Shown here in pieces: positions 18,980-27,932 of a stretch of DNA of 64,000 nt (position 1 is its first letter; every line of letters starts with the position of its first letter). The notes below the pieces were generated by a model that was not told the DNA's origin, searched no databases, and was given only the letters and a program-made list of their open reading frames with translations. Made by a program: the position numbers and the translations under genes. Source of the stretch: Marinomonas sp. TW1 (GTDB lineage Bacteria > Pseudomonadota > Gammaproteobacteria > Pseudomonadales > Marinomonadaceae); NCBI RefSeq assembly GCF_001625355.1, contig NZ_JSEE01000016.1, positions 26,332-90,331 of the forward strand. The letters are read 5' to 3'.

Positions 18980-20848
18980 ATGTCTGATGCTGATATTCAG
19001 CCTACATTTGATTCGTTGGGCTTAATTGCCCCTGTTCTAAAAGCGGTTGCTGACCTCGGTTACGAGCAACCCTCTGCTATCCAAGCGCAAAGTATTCCAT
19101 ATCTATTAGAAGGTCACGACCTTTTGGGGCAAGCGCAGACGGGTACTGGTAAGACGGCAGCATTTGCGCTTCCGCTCTTGTCTCGCATTGACGTGACAGA
19201 TAAAACGACACAATTACTTGTATTGGCTCCAACTCGTGAACTTGCTATTCAGGTATCTGAAGCATTTCAAAGTTACGCTCGAAATATTCCTGACTTCCAC
19301 GTATTGCCAATTTACGGCGGTATGTCTTATGACTCTCAGCTACGTCAACTTCGACGTGGTGTGCAAGTGGTCGTTGGTACACCGGGTCGTGTGATGGATC
19401 ATATCCGTCGTAAGACTCTAAAATTGGATACCCTAAAAGCACTTGTGTTGGATGAAGCCGACGAAATGCTGCGCATGGGTTTCATTGATGATGTTGAGTG
19501 GATTCTGGAGCAAACGCCTGCAGAACGCCAAATCGCGTTGTTCTCGGCGACGATGCCTTCTGTGATTCGCCAGGTGGCTAACCGCCATTTGAACAATCCT
19601 AAAGAAGTGAAAATTGTCACTAAAACATCAACAGCGACCACCATCTCTCAAAAATACTGGCAAGTGAGCGGCTTACATAAGCTAGACGCTCTGACTCGTA
19701 TTCTTGAGATGAACGAACACGATGGCATGATCATCTTTGTTCGTACTAAAGCGGCCACCGTTGAATTGGCTGAAAAGTTAACCGCTCGTGGTCACGCTTG
19801 TGAAGCATTGAATGGTGATATTAGTCAGAACTTACGTGAGCGTACGGTTGATCGTATCAAGAAAGGTCAAATCGACATTCTTGTCGCGACAGATGTGGTT
19901 GCGCGTGGTCTAGACGTTGAGCGTGTTAGTCACGTTGTTAACTATGATATTCCATACGATACTGAATCTTACGTTCACCGTATCGGTCGTACGGGTCGTG
20001 CTGGTCGCTCTGGAACGGCTATTTTGTTTGTTGCTCATCGTGAGCGTCGCATGTTGCAAGCCATTGAGCGTGCAACTCGTCAGCCAATCGAAAAGATGAA
20101 TTTGCCAACGGCATCTGACATCAATGAGCAACGTGTTAGCCGCTTTAAACAACGCATCACAGACACCATGGATAACGAAAACCTTGATTTCTTCTTGGAG
20201 CTAGTACAAAGCTACCAAAAAGAAAACGAAGTTGATCCTATTAAAATGGCGGCTGCGTTAGCGCATATGGCACAAGGTAAAAACCCTTTGCTATTGTCTG
20301 AAATGGAAGTTCGTCAAGAGCGTCGTGAGCGTCGCGAAGGTCGTGATAGCCGCGACGGTCGTGATAGCCGCGACGGTCGTGAAGAGCGAGCGCCACGTGA
20401 GCGTAAAGTTCGTCCGGTAACGGCGGATGCCATGCCGCTTAAGGATGATCCTAATACAGCGATGACACGTTACGTCGTTCAAGTCGGTTACAGTGCTGGT
20501 GTTAAACCAGGTAACATTGTCGGTGCGATTGCGAACGAAGCGTCCATCGAAAGTCGTTATATTGGTCACATCGAAATCTATGAAGATTTTGCGACCGTTG
20601 ATTTACCTTCAAACTTGGAATCTGGTGCGTTAGGTAAATTAAGTAAGATGCGCATTTGTGGTCAACGCACAGACATCGCCAAATTAGAAAATGCTGACGA
20701 GTTAAACAAGCGTGCTGCATCGCCATCTGGACGTCGTCGTCCTGGTGGTGGCGAGCGTCGTGGTTACGGTGATCGTGAGCGCCGTCGTTCAAATGGCGGT
20801 CGTGACCGTGGTGAGCGCCGTCCACGTGCTCCTCGTAAAGACAGTTAA
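18980..20848 (+). CDS. deaD: DEAD-box ATP-dependent RNA helicase DeaD/CsdA
   Basis: A 622-residue DEAD-box RNA helicase from ATG 18980; an upstream in-frame TTG (18923) would add 19 atypical residues. Motifs in order: Q motif in PSAIQAQSIPYLLEG, Walker A AQTGTGKT, PTRELAIQ, GTPGRVMDH, DEAD box VLDEADEML, SAT in LFSATMP, and HRIGRTGRAGRSG. After the helicase core comes a linker of RD/RR repeats (about 20330-20390), then a DbpA-type RNA-binding domain (YVVQVGYSAGVKPGNIVGAI) and an RG-rich basic tail. This layout is CsdA, which acts in 50S ribosome assembly and cold adaptation. Confidence 0.96.
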   Translation: MSDADIQPTFDSLGLIAPVLKAVADLGYEQPSAIQAQSIPYLLEGHDLLGQAQTGTGKTAAFALPLLSRIDVTDKTTQLLVLAPTRELAIQVSEAFQSYARNIPDFHVLPIYGGMSYDSQLRQLRRGVQVVVGTPGRVMDHIRRKTLKLDTLKALVLDEADEMLRMGFIDDVEWILEQTPAERQIALFSATMPSVIRQVANRHLNNPKEVKIVTKTSTATTISQKYWQVSGLHKLDALTRILEMNEHDGMIIFVRTKAATVELAEKLTARGHACEALNGDISQNLRERTVDRIKKGQIDILVATDVVARGLDVERVSHVVNYDIPYDTESYVHRIGRTGRAGRSGTAILFVAHRERRMLQAIERATRQPIEKMNLPTASDINEQRVSRFKQRITDTMDNENLDFFLELVQSYQKENEVDPIKMAAALAHMAQGKNPLLLSEMEVRQERRERREGRDSRDGRDSRDGREERAPRERKVRPVTADAMPLKDDPNTAMTRYVVQVGYSAGVKPGNIVGAIANEASIESRYIGHIEIYEDFATVDLPSNLESGALGKLSKMRICGQRTDIAKLENADELNKRAASPSGRRRPGGGERRGYGDRERRRSNGGRDRGERRPRAPRKDS

Positions 20849-20854
20849 GTAATT

Positions 20855-20882
20855 AAAAAAGCCGCTAATAAGCGGCTTTTTT
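20855..20882. terminator. Terminator of deaD
   Basis: AAAAAAGCCGCT (20855-20866), loop AATA, AGCGGCTTTTTT (20871-20882), followed by more T residues. Perfect stem with a strong T-run. Confidence 0.93.
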
Positions 20883-20937
20883 TTGGCTAGACGATACACT
20901 TTTAAAGTACTTTTTTATTTATCTTAAAGGGCAAAAG

Positions 20938-21972
20938 ATGAACGAAATTACCATCATTAAACCAGACGATTGGCACTTACATTTTCGTGATGACGACATG
21001 TTACTGGAGACGGTTCCAGCGACGGCACGTTGTTTCTCTCGTGCTATTGTGATGCCGAATTTAGTACCGCCAGTGGTTAATGCAGAGATGGCGATCTTGT
21101 ATAAAGAGCGTATTTTAGCGTCGCGTCCAGAAGGCAGTGATTTTATGCCTCTGATGACCTTGTATTTAACGGATAAAACCACGGTTGAAGACATTCACGC
21201 AGCGAAGCAAGCGGGCGTTGTAGCCGTAAAAATGTACCCTGCTGGCGCAACCACTAATTCGGATTCCGGCGTTACGTCGGTTGAATCTCGTTACCCTGTT
21301 TTTGAAGCCTTGGCAGAAAACGATATGTTGTTGTTGATTCATGGTGAAGTGACGCATAACCATGTTGACATTTTTGACCGTGAAAAAGAGTTCATTGATC
21401 AACACATGACAAAAATTGTTGAGAGTGTACCGAATCTAAAAGTGGTATTTGAACACATCACCACAAAGGAAGCGGCTGACTTTGTACTGTCTGCTCGTGA
21501 AGGTGTTGCGGCAACCATTACTCCACAACATTTAATGATGAACCGAAATGATATGTTGGTGGGCGGTGTTCGCCCGCATAACTATTGCTTACCAGTGCTA
21601 AAGCGTTCAACGCATCAGCAAGCTTTGCGCGAAGTGGTGGCATCGGGTTCGAATCGTTTCTTCCTTGGAACGGATTCAGCGCCACATGCGCGTCATAAAA
21701 AAGAAAATGCCTGTGGTTGTGCTGGCTGTTACAGTGCTTGGTCAGCGTTAGAGCTTTATACTCAGGTTTTTGAAGAGCTTGGCGCCTTGGATAAGTTGGA
21801 AGGTTTTGCTAGTTTGCATGGCCCAGATTTTTATGGTCTGCCACGTAACACTGACACAGTGACGCTGATCAAAGAAGAGTGGCAAGTGCCAGATAGCATC
21901 AACTTAGCGAATGGCGAGCCTATTGTGCCTTTTTATTCTGGCCAAGCAGTGTCCTGGAAGCTAAAAGCTTAG
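20938..21972 (+). CDS. pyrC: Dihydroorotase
   Basis: A 344-residue zinc amidohydrolase that cyclises carbamoyl aspartate to dihydroorotate in pyrimidine synthesis. The metal-binding HxH is in DDWHLHFRD (about residues 16-18). The carboxylated lysine lies in VVAVKMYPAGATTNS, further ligands are in LIHGEVTH and VFEHITT, and the catalytic aspartate is in FLGTDSAPH. Length and start fit class II (E. coli-type) PyrC. It is flanked by terminators on both sides, so it is a single-gene unit. Confidence 0.97.
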   Translation: MNEITIIKPDDWHLHFRDDDMLLETVPATARCFSRAIVMPNLVPPVVNAEMAILYKERILASRPEGSDFMPLMTLYLTDKTTVEDIHAAKQAGVVAVKMYPAGATTNSDSGVTSVESRYPVFEALAENDMLLLIHGEVTHNHVDIFDREKEFIDQHMTKIVESVPNLKVVFEHITTKEAADFVLSAREGVAATITPQHLMMNRNDMLVGGVRPHNYCLPVLKRSTHQQALREVVASGSNRFFLGTDSAPHARHKKENACGCAGCYSAWSALELYTQVFEELGALDKLEGFASLHGPDFYGLPRNTDTVTLIKEEWQVPDSINLANGEPIVPFYSGQAVSWKLKA

Positions 21973-21997
21973 CATTCGATACAGAGAAATACATAAA

Positions 21998-22030
21998 GCC
22001 GAATTCAGTAATGGGTTCGGTTTTTTTTTG
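21998..22030 (+). terminator. Terminator of pyrC
   Basis: GCCGAA beginning at 21998 pairs with TTCGG at 22016-22020 around a 12-base loop, followed by a run of nine T residues. Convergent with the tRNA gene on the other strand. Confidence 0.8.
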
Positions 22031-22059
22031 TGTGTAGAAAGTAGAAACATATCGAGGAG

Positions 22060-22144
22060 TGGTGCGGATGGAGAGACTCGAACTCTCACGCCGTGAAGCA
22101 CTGGAACCTAAATCCAGCGTGTCTACCAATTCCACCACATCCGC
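22060..22144 (-). tRNA. tRNA-Leu (anticodon UAG)
   Basis: On the minus strand the 85-base gene starts GCGGATG and ends CATCCGC-A-CCA, giving a perfect 7-bp acceptor stem, an A discriminator and an encoded CCA end. The anticodon stem CTGGA/TCCAG encloses the loop TTTAGGT with anticodon TAG. The variable arm is long, as in leucine tRNAs, and GAGAGTTCGAGTCTCTC forms the T arm. It reads CUA and other CUN leucine codons. No integrase gene adjoins it. Confidence 0.97.
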
Positions 22145-22328
22145 ATGTCGTGTAGAGAGCTGGCATATTACCGATATTTTTAACGGATGCAAGTGTTTTC
22201 ATTCGGCTTTGTTTGTAAATATACTCATCGATAAGGTGAATTTATATCGACTATAAACTTACACAGGAAGCGGTAAAAATGCTTTAATTACACTAGCTTA
22301 AGCCATTGTTATAGTTGAGTCTTATTGT

Positions 22329-23060
22329 ATGGAAAGTCGTTCTGTTTCCTTGTTATTAAATCCGTTAGATCTTACCACCTTGTTTGTGTTCTTTGCCTGT
22401 TGGTGGGGATACGCTTTGTACGCACAATACAACTCTAAGCGACGTGCTTGTCTTGTGAGTGTATTGCATCAATTTCGTTTAGCCTGGATGTCGCGTTTGT
22501 TAAGGCGAGATAACCGCATTGCTGATGCTTCTGTGATGGCAAACCTTGAGCGCAGTAGCTTGTTTTTTGCGTCCAGCAGTTTGCTGATTATTGCCGGCTT
22601 GTTTACGGCATTTAATTATTCGGAAAAAGCCTTGGGGATCATCTCAGATTTCTATTTGTTGGCGCCGATGAGTCAACAAGAATGGGAATTGAAAATTATC
22701 GTGTTAGTGGTGATTTTCTCCTATGCTTTTTTCACCTTTACTTGGTCTGTTCGTCAGTACAATTTTTGCTCTGTATTGGTGGGGAGTGCGCCTTTGGCAA
22801 CGGAGCGGGGCATTGAAGACAGTGAACGAGAATTGTATGCCAATCATATGGCGCAAATCTGTAGCTTGGCTGCCAACCAATTTAATTACGGCTTGAGAGC
22901 CTATTATTTTGCGATGGCTTTTTGTGGTTGGTTTTTAGGGCCGTATTTTTGTATGGCGGCTAGTGTCATGGTGGTGGCAGTGCTGTATCGCCGAGAGTTT
23001 CGATCAAAAACGTTTAAAACATTGAGTCGTGGATTAGTGAAGAATTCAAATGCTGCCTAA
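22329..23060 (+). CDS. DUF599 family membrane protein
   Basis: A 243-residue inner-membrane protein with about four hydrophobic segments. It matches DUF599 features: an N-terminal segment with WWGYALYAQY, a cytoplasmic region with MANLERSSLFFASSSLLIIAG, then FFTFTWSVRQYNFCSVLVGSAP and a C-terminal GLRAYYFAMAFCGWFLGP. The function of DUF599 proteins is unknown. The 3' end overlaps the methyltransferase start by 11 bases, indicating a two-gene operon. Confidence 0.8.
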   Translation: MESRSVSLLLNPLDLTTLFVFFACWWGYALYAQYNSKRRACLVSVLHQFRLAWMSRLLRRDNRIADASVMANLERSSLFFASSSLLIIAGLFTAFNYSEKALGIISDFYLLAPMSQQEWELKIIVLVVIFSYAFFTFTWSVRQYNFCSVLVGSAPLATERGIEDSERELYANHMAQICSLAANQFNYGLRAYYFAMAFCGWFLGPYFCMAASVMVVAVLYRREFRSKTFKTLSRGLVKNSNAA

Positions 23061-23751
23061 TTTCCCCAAACCGGTTTCCGAAGAAAATCGTCCGGTCAAT
23101 CGAACGGTGAAAGTGGATGACAGATTGTATGACTATCTGATTAATCATTCTGTTCGTGAGCCATCAGTATTGGAAGATTTGCGTCGTGAAACGGCGCAAT
23201 ATCATATGGCGCGTATGGCGCTTTCTCCTGAAGTTGGGCAATTTTTGACGCTCTTGGTGAGCCTACTAAACCCTCAAAAAGTAATGGAGATAGGGGTGTT
23301 CACAGGATACAGCACCATCTCCATTGCTCGGGGCTTAGGGGGAAACGCCAGCATGTTAGCCATTGATAAAAAGCAAATGTGGTTGGACATCGCGGGCAAA
23401 TATCTGGCCAAAGCGGACTTATCCGCAGAGGTAATCACCGTGTGTGCCAATGCATTACAAGTGATGCAAGAAAAAGTGGAACAAGAAAGTGCAAGTTATG
23501 ACTTCTTGTTCATCGATGCGGATAAAGCCAATTTACTTAATTACTATGCATTGGGCAAAAAATTATTACGACCTGGTGGCTGTATGGTGATTGATAATAC
23601 ACTATGGTGGGGCAATGTCGCTGACGACCGTTTCGATGACAAAGACACGCAAATTGTTCGTCATCTCAATGATACCATTCATCAAGATCCAACCGTCACG
23701 CTCTCACAGCTGCCAATTGGCGATGGTTTAACCATCGTGCGATTAAATTAG
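23050..23751 (+). CDS. Class I SAM-dependent O-methyltransferase
   Basis: A 233-residue methyltransferase of the caffeoyl-CoA/catechol O-methyltransferase (Methyltransf_3) family. The SAM-binding loop is VMEIGVFTGYSTISIARGL (about residues 77-95). Metal-binding acids lie in DFLFIDADKANLLNYY and VIDNTLWWGNVAD, where D and DN residues coordinate a divalent cation in family members. The acceptor, probably a catechol-like compound, is not known. It is coupled to the DUF599 gene by overlap. Confidence 0.9.
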   Translation: MLPNFPKPVSEENRPVNRTVKVDDRLYDYLINHSVREPSVLEDLRRETAQYHMARMALSPEVGQFLTLLVSLLNPQKVMEIGVFTGYSTISIARGLGGNASMLAIDKKQMWLDIAGKYLAKADLSAEVITVCANALQVMQEKVEQESASYDFLFIDADKANLLNYYALGKKLLRPGGCMVIDNTLWWGNVADDRFDDKDTQIVRHLNDTIHQDPTVTLSQLPIGDGLTIVRLN

Positions 23752-23809
23752 TAAGCTGGTTCATTTAGTAAATCCTATCAATCTGAATTTCCACAAAAAA
23801 ATTGTGACT

Positions 23810-23838
23810 AAGCCTCTTGAAATCCACTCAAGAGGCTT
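23810..23838 (+). terminator. Hairpin terminator after the O-methyltransferase gene
   Basis: AAGCCTCTTGA (23810-23820), loop AATCCAC, TCAAGAGGCTT (23828-23838): an 11-bp perfect stem followed by TATCTATG, a short T-rich tail. It overlaps a possible heat-shock promoter of htpG. Confidence 0.65.
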
Positions 23839-23843
23839 TATCT
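23816..23843 (+). promoter_or_regulatory. Candidate sigma-32 promoter of htpG
   Basis: CTTGAAA (23816-23822) matches the sigma-32 -35 consensus exactly. After 13 bases CTTTATCT (23836-23843) is a partial match to CCCCATNT. htpG is a sigma-32 gene in E. coli, which supports the idea, but the -10 match is weak. Confidence 0.4.
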
Positions 23844-23915
23844 ATGTTGCACATACAGTAAGTGTTACGCCTTTGGTGAGACCAAAGGTTCATTCAAATA
23901 GGAGCAAGTATAAAC

Positions 23916-25844
23916 ATGTCAACTGATACTCAAAAAGAAACGTTAGGGTTTCAGACGGAAGTAAAACAACTACTTCATTTGATGATCCATTCTTTGTACT
24001 CAAACAAGGAAATTTTTCTACGTGAACTTATTTCCAATGCATCTGATGCGGTAGATAAGCTTCGTTTTGAGTCTGTCGCGAACGCCGATCTCTTATCTGA
24101 TGACCCAAATCTACGTGTCCGTGTTGAATTTGATAAAGACGCCGGCACGGTCATTATTGATGACAATGGTATTGGCATGTCTCGTGAAGAGGCGATTACC
24201 AATCTAGGTACCATTGCCAAGTCTGGTACGTCTGCTTTTCTTGAGCAATTAAGTGGCGATCAGAAAAAAGACAGCCAATTGATTGGTCAATTTGGTGTGG
24301 GTTTCTATTCTGCGTTTATTGTGGCTGACAAGGTAACCGTTGAAACTCGCCGTGCAGGTGCTACGGAAAACGAAGCGGTACGTTGGGTATCAGATGGCTC
24401 TGGTGAATTCACCATTGAAAATATTGATAAAGCCACTCGTGGTACTCGCATTACCTTGCACTTAAAAGCGGATGAAAAAGAGTTTGCCGACAACTACCGT
24501 TTGCGTACTCTCGTGACGAAATATTCTGATCACATTTCCATTCCGGTGGAAATGAAAAAAGTCGTTTATCCAGAAATGGATGAAGAGGGCAATCCTAAGC
24601 CAGTAGATGAAAACAAAGCGCCTGAGTTTGAAGCGGTAAACTCGGCAAAAGCTTTGTGGACTCGTCCTCGTAACGACGTAAAAGACGAAGAATACAAAGA
24701 GTTCTACAAGCACATTTCACACGATTTCCAAGAGCCGTTGAAATGGTCGCACAACAAGGTTGAAGGGAAATTGGAATACACAAGCTTGCTTTATATTCCT
24801 TCTAAAGCCCCATACGACCTTTGGAATCGTGACATGCAACGTGGTCTGAAATTGTATGTTCAGCGCGTTTTCATTATGGACGAAGCAGAAGCTTTCCTTC
24901 CACCTTACATGCGTTTTGTGAAAGGGGTTGTCGATTCTAACGACCTTTCTTTGAATGTGTCTCGTGAAATTCTACAGAACGACAGTGCTGTGGATTCAAT
25001 GCGTTCTGCTTTGACTAAGCGTGTCTTGGACATGCTGTCTAAAATGGCGAAGAACGATCCTGAAACCTACCAATCTTTCTGGAATGAGTTCGGTAATGTA
25101 TTGAAAGAAGGCCCTGCGGATGACATGGGCAACAAAGATAAGATTGCTGCTCTAATTCGTTTTAGTAGCACGAAAACCGATGCGCCTGAGCAAACGGTTT
25201 CTTTGGCTGAATACATTGAGCGCATGGCGGAAGGCCAAGATAAGATTTACTACATCTACGCTGAAAGCCACAATACGGCGAAAAACAGCCCTCATCTAGA
25301 GATTCTTCGTAAGAAAGGTTATGAAGTTCTGTTGTTGAGCGATCGCATCGATGAATGGATGATGTCTTCTCTGCAAGAGTTTGACGGCAAATCTTTCCAA
25401 GATGTGACTAAAGGTAAGCTTGATATTACGGAAGACGATAGCGAAGAAGCTAAAAAAGAGAAGGAAGAAAAAGCTGAGCAAATTAAGCCTCTTCTAGAGC
25501 GCATGAAAAAAGTGTTGGAAGAGCAAGTTGCCGACGTTAATTCAACGGATCGCTTGACTAACTCTCCTGCGTGCTTGGTGGTGGGTGAAAACGATATGGG
25601 CTTGCAAATGCGTCGTTTGCTTGAGCAAGCTGGCCAAAAACTACCAGACTCTAAGCCAACGTTGGAAGTGAACCCTGATCATCCAATCGTAGTGAAAATG
25701 GATGCAGAAGCTGACGAAGAGCGCTTTTCAGACATGGCTTGGTTGTTGTTCGAACAAGCGACCTTGTCTGAAGGTGGTCAATTGGAAGATCCTGCGACCT
25801 TTGTTTCTCGTATGAACAAGCTGATTGTGCAATTAAGCCAATAA
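23916..25844 (+). CDS. htpG: Chaperone HtpG (bacterial Hsp90)
   Basis: A 642-residue Hsp90. The N-terminal ATPase (GHKL) domain shows [47 protein letters not shown] and [17 protein letters not shown]. The middle domain has the catalytic arginine region in LNVSREILQ, followed by the C-terminal dimerisation domain; no MEEVD tail, as expected for bacteria. It remodels client proteins with DnaK. A GGAGCAAG ribosome site lies before the start, with a possible heat-shock promoter about 75 bases upstream. Monocistronic, ending at a strong terminator. Confidence 0.97.
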   Translation: MSTDTQKETLGFQTEVKQLLHLMIHSLYSNKEIFLRELISNASDAVDKLRFESVANADLLSDDPNLRVRVEFDKDAGTVIIDDNGIGMSREEAITNLGTIAKSGTSAFLEQLSGDQKKDSQLIGQFGVGFYSAFIVADKVTVETRRAGATENEAVRWVSDGSGEFTIENIDKATRGTRITLHLKADEKEFADNYRLRTLVTKYSDHISIPVEMKKVVYPEMDEEGNPKPVDENKAPEFEAVNSAKALWTRPRNDVKDEEYKEFYKHISHDFQEPLKWSHNKVEGKLEYTSLLYIPSKAPYDLWNRDMQRGLKLYVQRVFIMDEAEAFLPPYMRFVKGVVDSNDLSLNVSREILQNDSAVDSMRSALTKRVLDMLSKMAKNDPETYQSFWNEFGNVLKEGPADDMGNKDKIAALIRFSSTKTDAPEQTVSLAEYIERMAEGQDKIYYIYAESHNTAKNSPHLEILRKKGYEVLLLSDRIDEWMMSSLQEFDGKSFQDVTKGKLDITEDDSEEAKKEKEEKAEQIKPLLERMKKVLEEQVADVNSTDRLTNSPACLVVGENDMGLQMRRLLEQAGQKLPDSKPTLEVNPDHPIVVKMDAEADEERFSDMAWLLFEQATLSEGGQLEDPATFVSRMNKLIVQLSQ

Positions 25845-25862
25845 TCTTAGCGTGTAAAAATG

Positions 25863-25897
25863 AACCGGTGTGGTCATTAGACCATACCGGTTTTTTT
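25863..25897 (+). terminator. Terminator of htpG
   Basis: AACCGGTGTGGTC (25863-25875) and GACCATACCGGTT (25880-25892) form a 13-bp stem with one G-T pair and a four-base loop, followed by TTTTT. Confidence 0.9.
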
Positions 25898-26016
25898 GTG
25901 CCTTATAAAAGGATACAGCTGGCATTAGGGCAATAAAAAGACAAAGTGACGTACAGCGTTGCGTTTTCAAAACGCTCAACGCTAGACTGGACAGACGTTT
26001 CTAATGGAGGTGATTT

Positions 26017-26715
26017 ATGTGTCAAGATTTTGATTCTTTGTTTAATAATGTCGAGAGACGTCATTACCAAAAGCGTACAGAGGCCAGCCAAGTCCCATTG
26101 CAGGTTATGATTTGGCCGACTTTCTCGGGCTTGAGTGATTTTGAAAAGCAGTTTGCAGATCGGCTGGCGGAGCAAGGTTATGCGGTAACGGCGATCGATT
26201 TATACGGTCAGGGGCAAAATCCTCACGACTTTGTCGCTAAACAAGCCAAAATGGGAGCCTTGCTGGCCGAAGCGGAATCTTTGCATGACTTGCAACAGGA
26301 ATTAACTCAGCAGGCATTACAGGGAGATTCACCCATTGTACACATTGGTTTTTGTTTAGGTGGTCGCTTGGCGCTGGAAGCGGGTCTGCACTTTGCCGAT
26401 GTCATTGGTGCGGCAAGTTTTCATGGTGTAATGTCCTTCTATCGTGCGCAATCTCTTGAGCAGGCTAACCAGAAGGTGAAACTGATGATCATGAATGGTT
26501 ATCAAGACCCGTTGGTGAGTGATGAAGACGCGCAATCGGCTAAGCAATATTGGTCAAGCTTGGGGATTGATTTTCAATTTTTTGATTTTGGTAATACTGT
26601 GCATTCTTTCATGTTGCCAAGTGCCAACAACCCAGGTCAAGCTAGTTTGTTCAATCCATTAGTAGCAAAGCGCGGTTTTACGTATCTCACTCACTTTTTG
26701 GCAGAATTGCACTAA
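26017..26715 (+). CDS. Dienelactone hydrolase family protein
   Basis: A 232-residue alpha/beta hydrolase of the dienelactone hydrolase family. The Cys-Asp-His triad is visible: nucleophile C in GFCLGGRLALEAG, D in NGYQDPLVSDED, and H in GNTVHSFMLP. It starts after an unusually good ribosome site (GGAGGTGAT). No aromatic-degradation genes are nearby, so a dienelactone substrate is unlikely; many homologues are general carboxylesterases or have unknown substrates. Confidence 0.85.
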   Translation: MCQDFDSLFNNVERRHYQKRTEASQVPLQVMIWPTFSGLSDFEKQFADRLAEQGYAVTAIDLYGQGQNPHDFVAKQAKMGALLAEAESLHDLQQELTQQALQGDSPIVHIGFCLGGRLALEAGLHFADVIGAASFHGVMSFYRAQSLEQANQKVKLMIMNGYQDPLVSDEDAQSAKQYWSSLGIDFQFFDFGNTVHSFMLPSANNPGQASLFNPLVAKRGFTYLTHFLAELH

Positions 26716-26742
26716 GTTGTTGACGTCGAATGAAGAGGAATA

Positions 26743-26775
26743 AAAAAGGCCACTTTTAAAATAAAGTGACCTTTT
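26743..26775. terminator. Bidirectional terminator
   Basis: AAAAAGGCCACTTT and AAAGTGACCTTTT form a stem with one C/A mismatch around TAAAATA. A- and T-runs on both sides serve the hydrolase gene and the convergent ABC ATPase gene. Confidence 0.75.
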
Positions 26776-26811
26776 GTGTTGTCTTAAAGCTAAGCGCAAT
26801 AGACGTGGTTA

Positions 26812-27915
26812 TTATCTCTTTGGAACAGGGCGTTGAATAACGGATTCGCCTTGTTTATTGAATAGATAGCAATCCTGCTTTCTGATGCCAACTGTGATGT
26901 TCTCACCATGGCGAGTCAGATTGCCACCGCTGACCTCAATGGTCAGTTTTTCATTGTCGTATTGGCCGTACAGGTAGGTTAGGCCGCCAAGATGTTCCGC
27001 CACATCAATGTTGAGATTTAGCGTAAAGTCTACAGTGTCAGTGTCTTCTGTAATGTGCTCTGGTCGAACCCCTAACTTTATTTGGCTATTCACTGAAACC
27101 TTGCTGATATCAACTGGCAATTGAATGCTTTGTCCCGCGACGGCAATGGTCGCCATATTGTCCGCATCAATGCTGGTGACGCTGGCGGCTAAGAAGTTCA
27201 TTTTAGGGGAACCAATAAAACCTGCCACAAATTCATTGCTAGGGTTGTGGTAGAGCTCTAATGGTGAGCCAACTTGTTCCACATTACCGGCGCGTAATAC
27301 GACGATTTTATCCGCCAACGTCATGGCTTCCACTTGGTCATGAGTAACGTAAATCATGGTAGATTTTAGGCGATTATGCAGTTGTGCAATTTGGATGCGC
27401 ATGTCAACGCGTAATTCAGCATCTAGGTTAGACAGAGGTTCATCGAATAAGAAAACTTCTGGTTGGCGCACAATGGCGCGACCAATGGCGACCCGTTGGC
27501 GTTGTCCGCCAGAAAGCTGCTTGGGTTTGCGGTCAAGCAATTCGTTCAATTGCAAAATATTCGCGGCATTCGCCACTTGCTCTTTGATCTTTTCGGGTGC
27601 CACGCCATTCATTCGCAAGCCAAAGCTCATGTTTTCTTCCACTGTCATGTGAGGGTAGAGCGCATAAGATTGGAATACCATGGCCACACCGCGATCCGCT
27701 GGTGCCACGTTATTCATGTTAACGTCATTGATCTCAAGGCTGCCTTCGGTGATGTCTTCAAGACCGGCAATCAGGCGTAAAAGAGTCGATTTACCGCAGC
27801 CAGATGGACCAACAAAGACCACAAATTCACCGTCTTTTAGGTCAAGGTTGACGCCATGAATGGTTTCTATGTCATTAAACCGTTTGATGACGTTTGTTAG
27901 TTTTATCGTCGCCAT
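26812..27915 (-). CDS. Sugar ABC transporter ATPase (MalK/UgpC-like)
   Basis: A 367-residue ATPase of the CUT1 carbohydrate importer class. Walker A GPSGCGKST (about 37-45), Q-loop in MVFQSYALYPHMT, signature LSGGQRQR, Walker B VFLFDEPLSNLD and switch YVTHDQVEAMTL are present. The C-terminal MalK-type OB-fold regulatory domain includes LGVRPEHI. It presumably energises the two permeases at 28890-30616, which lack their own ATPase. It is co-transcribed with the IclR-type regulator (17 bases upstream) and faces away from the rest of the island. Confidence 0.93.
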   Translation of the reverse strand: MATIKLTNVIKRFNDIETIHGVNLDLKDGEFVVFVGPSGCGKSTLLRLIAGLEDITEGSLEINDVNMNNVAPADRGVAMVFQSYALYPHMTVEENMSFGLRMNGVAPEKIKEQVANAANILQLNELLDRKPKQLSGGQRQRVAIGRAIVRQPEVFLFDEPLSNLDAELRVDMRIQIAQLHNRLKSTMIYVTHDQVEAMTLADKIVVLRAGNVEQVGSPLELYHNPSNEFVAGFIGSPKMNFLAASVTSIDADNMATIAVAGQSIQLPVDISKVSVNSQIKLGVRPEHITEDTDTVDFTLNLNIDVAEHLGGLTYLYGQYDNEKLTIEVSGGNLTRHGENITVGIRKQDCYLFNKQGESVIQRPVPKR

Positions 27916-27932
27916 AATGGACTTTTCCTATG

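Noticed and set aside
20330..20395. Short direct repeats that could be read as a CRISPR or tandem array
   Set aside because: They are in-frame RD-rich codons of the deaD linker; no spacers and no cas genes nearby.
20502..20825. Histidine- and aspartate-rich minus-strand open frame
   Set aside because: It is the reverse reading of the RG-rich deaD tail; composition artefact.
22060..22144. tRNA-Leu as an integration site for the recombinase at 61611
   Set aside because: They are nearly 40 kb apart with ordinary core genes between, and no second copy of the tRNA 3' end was seen near the recombinase.
23870..23888. Hairpin CCTTTGGT-GAG-ACCAAAGG before htpG as an RNA thermometer
   Set aside because: The stem does not include the ribosome site at about 23900; it may be just a leader stem, and no masking of the start is visible.
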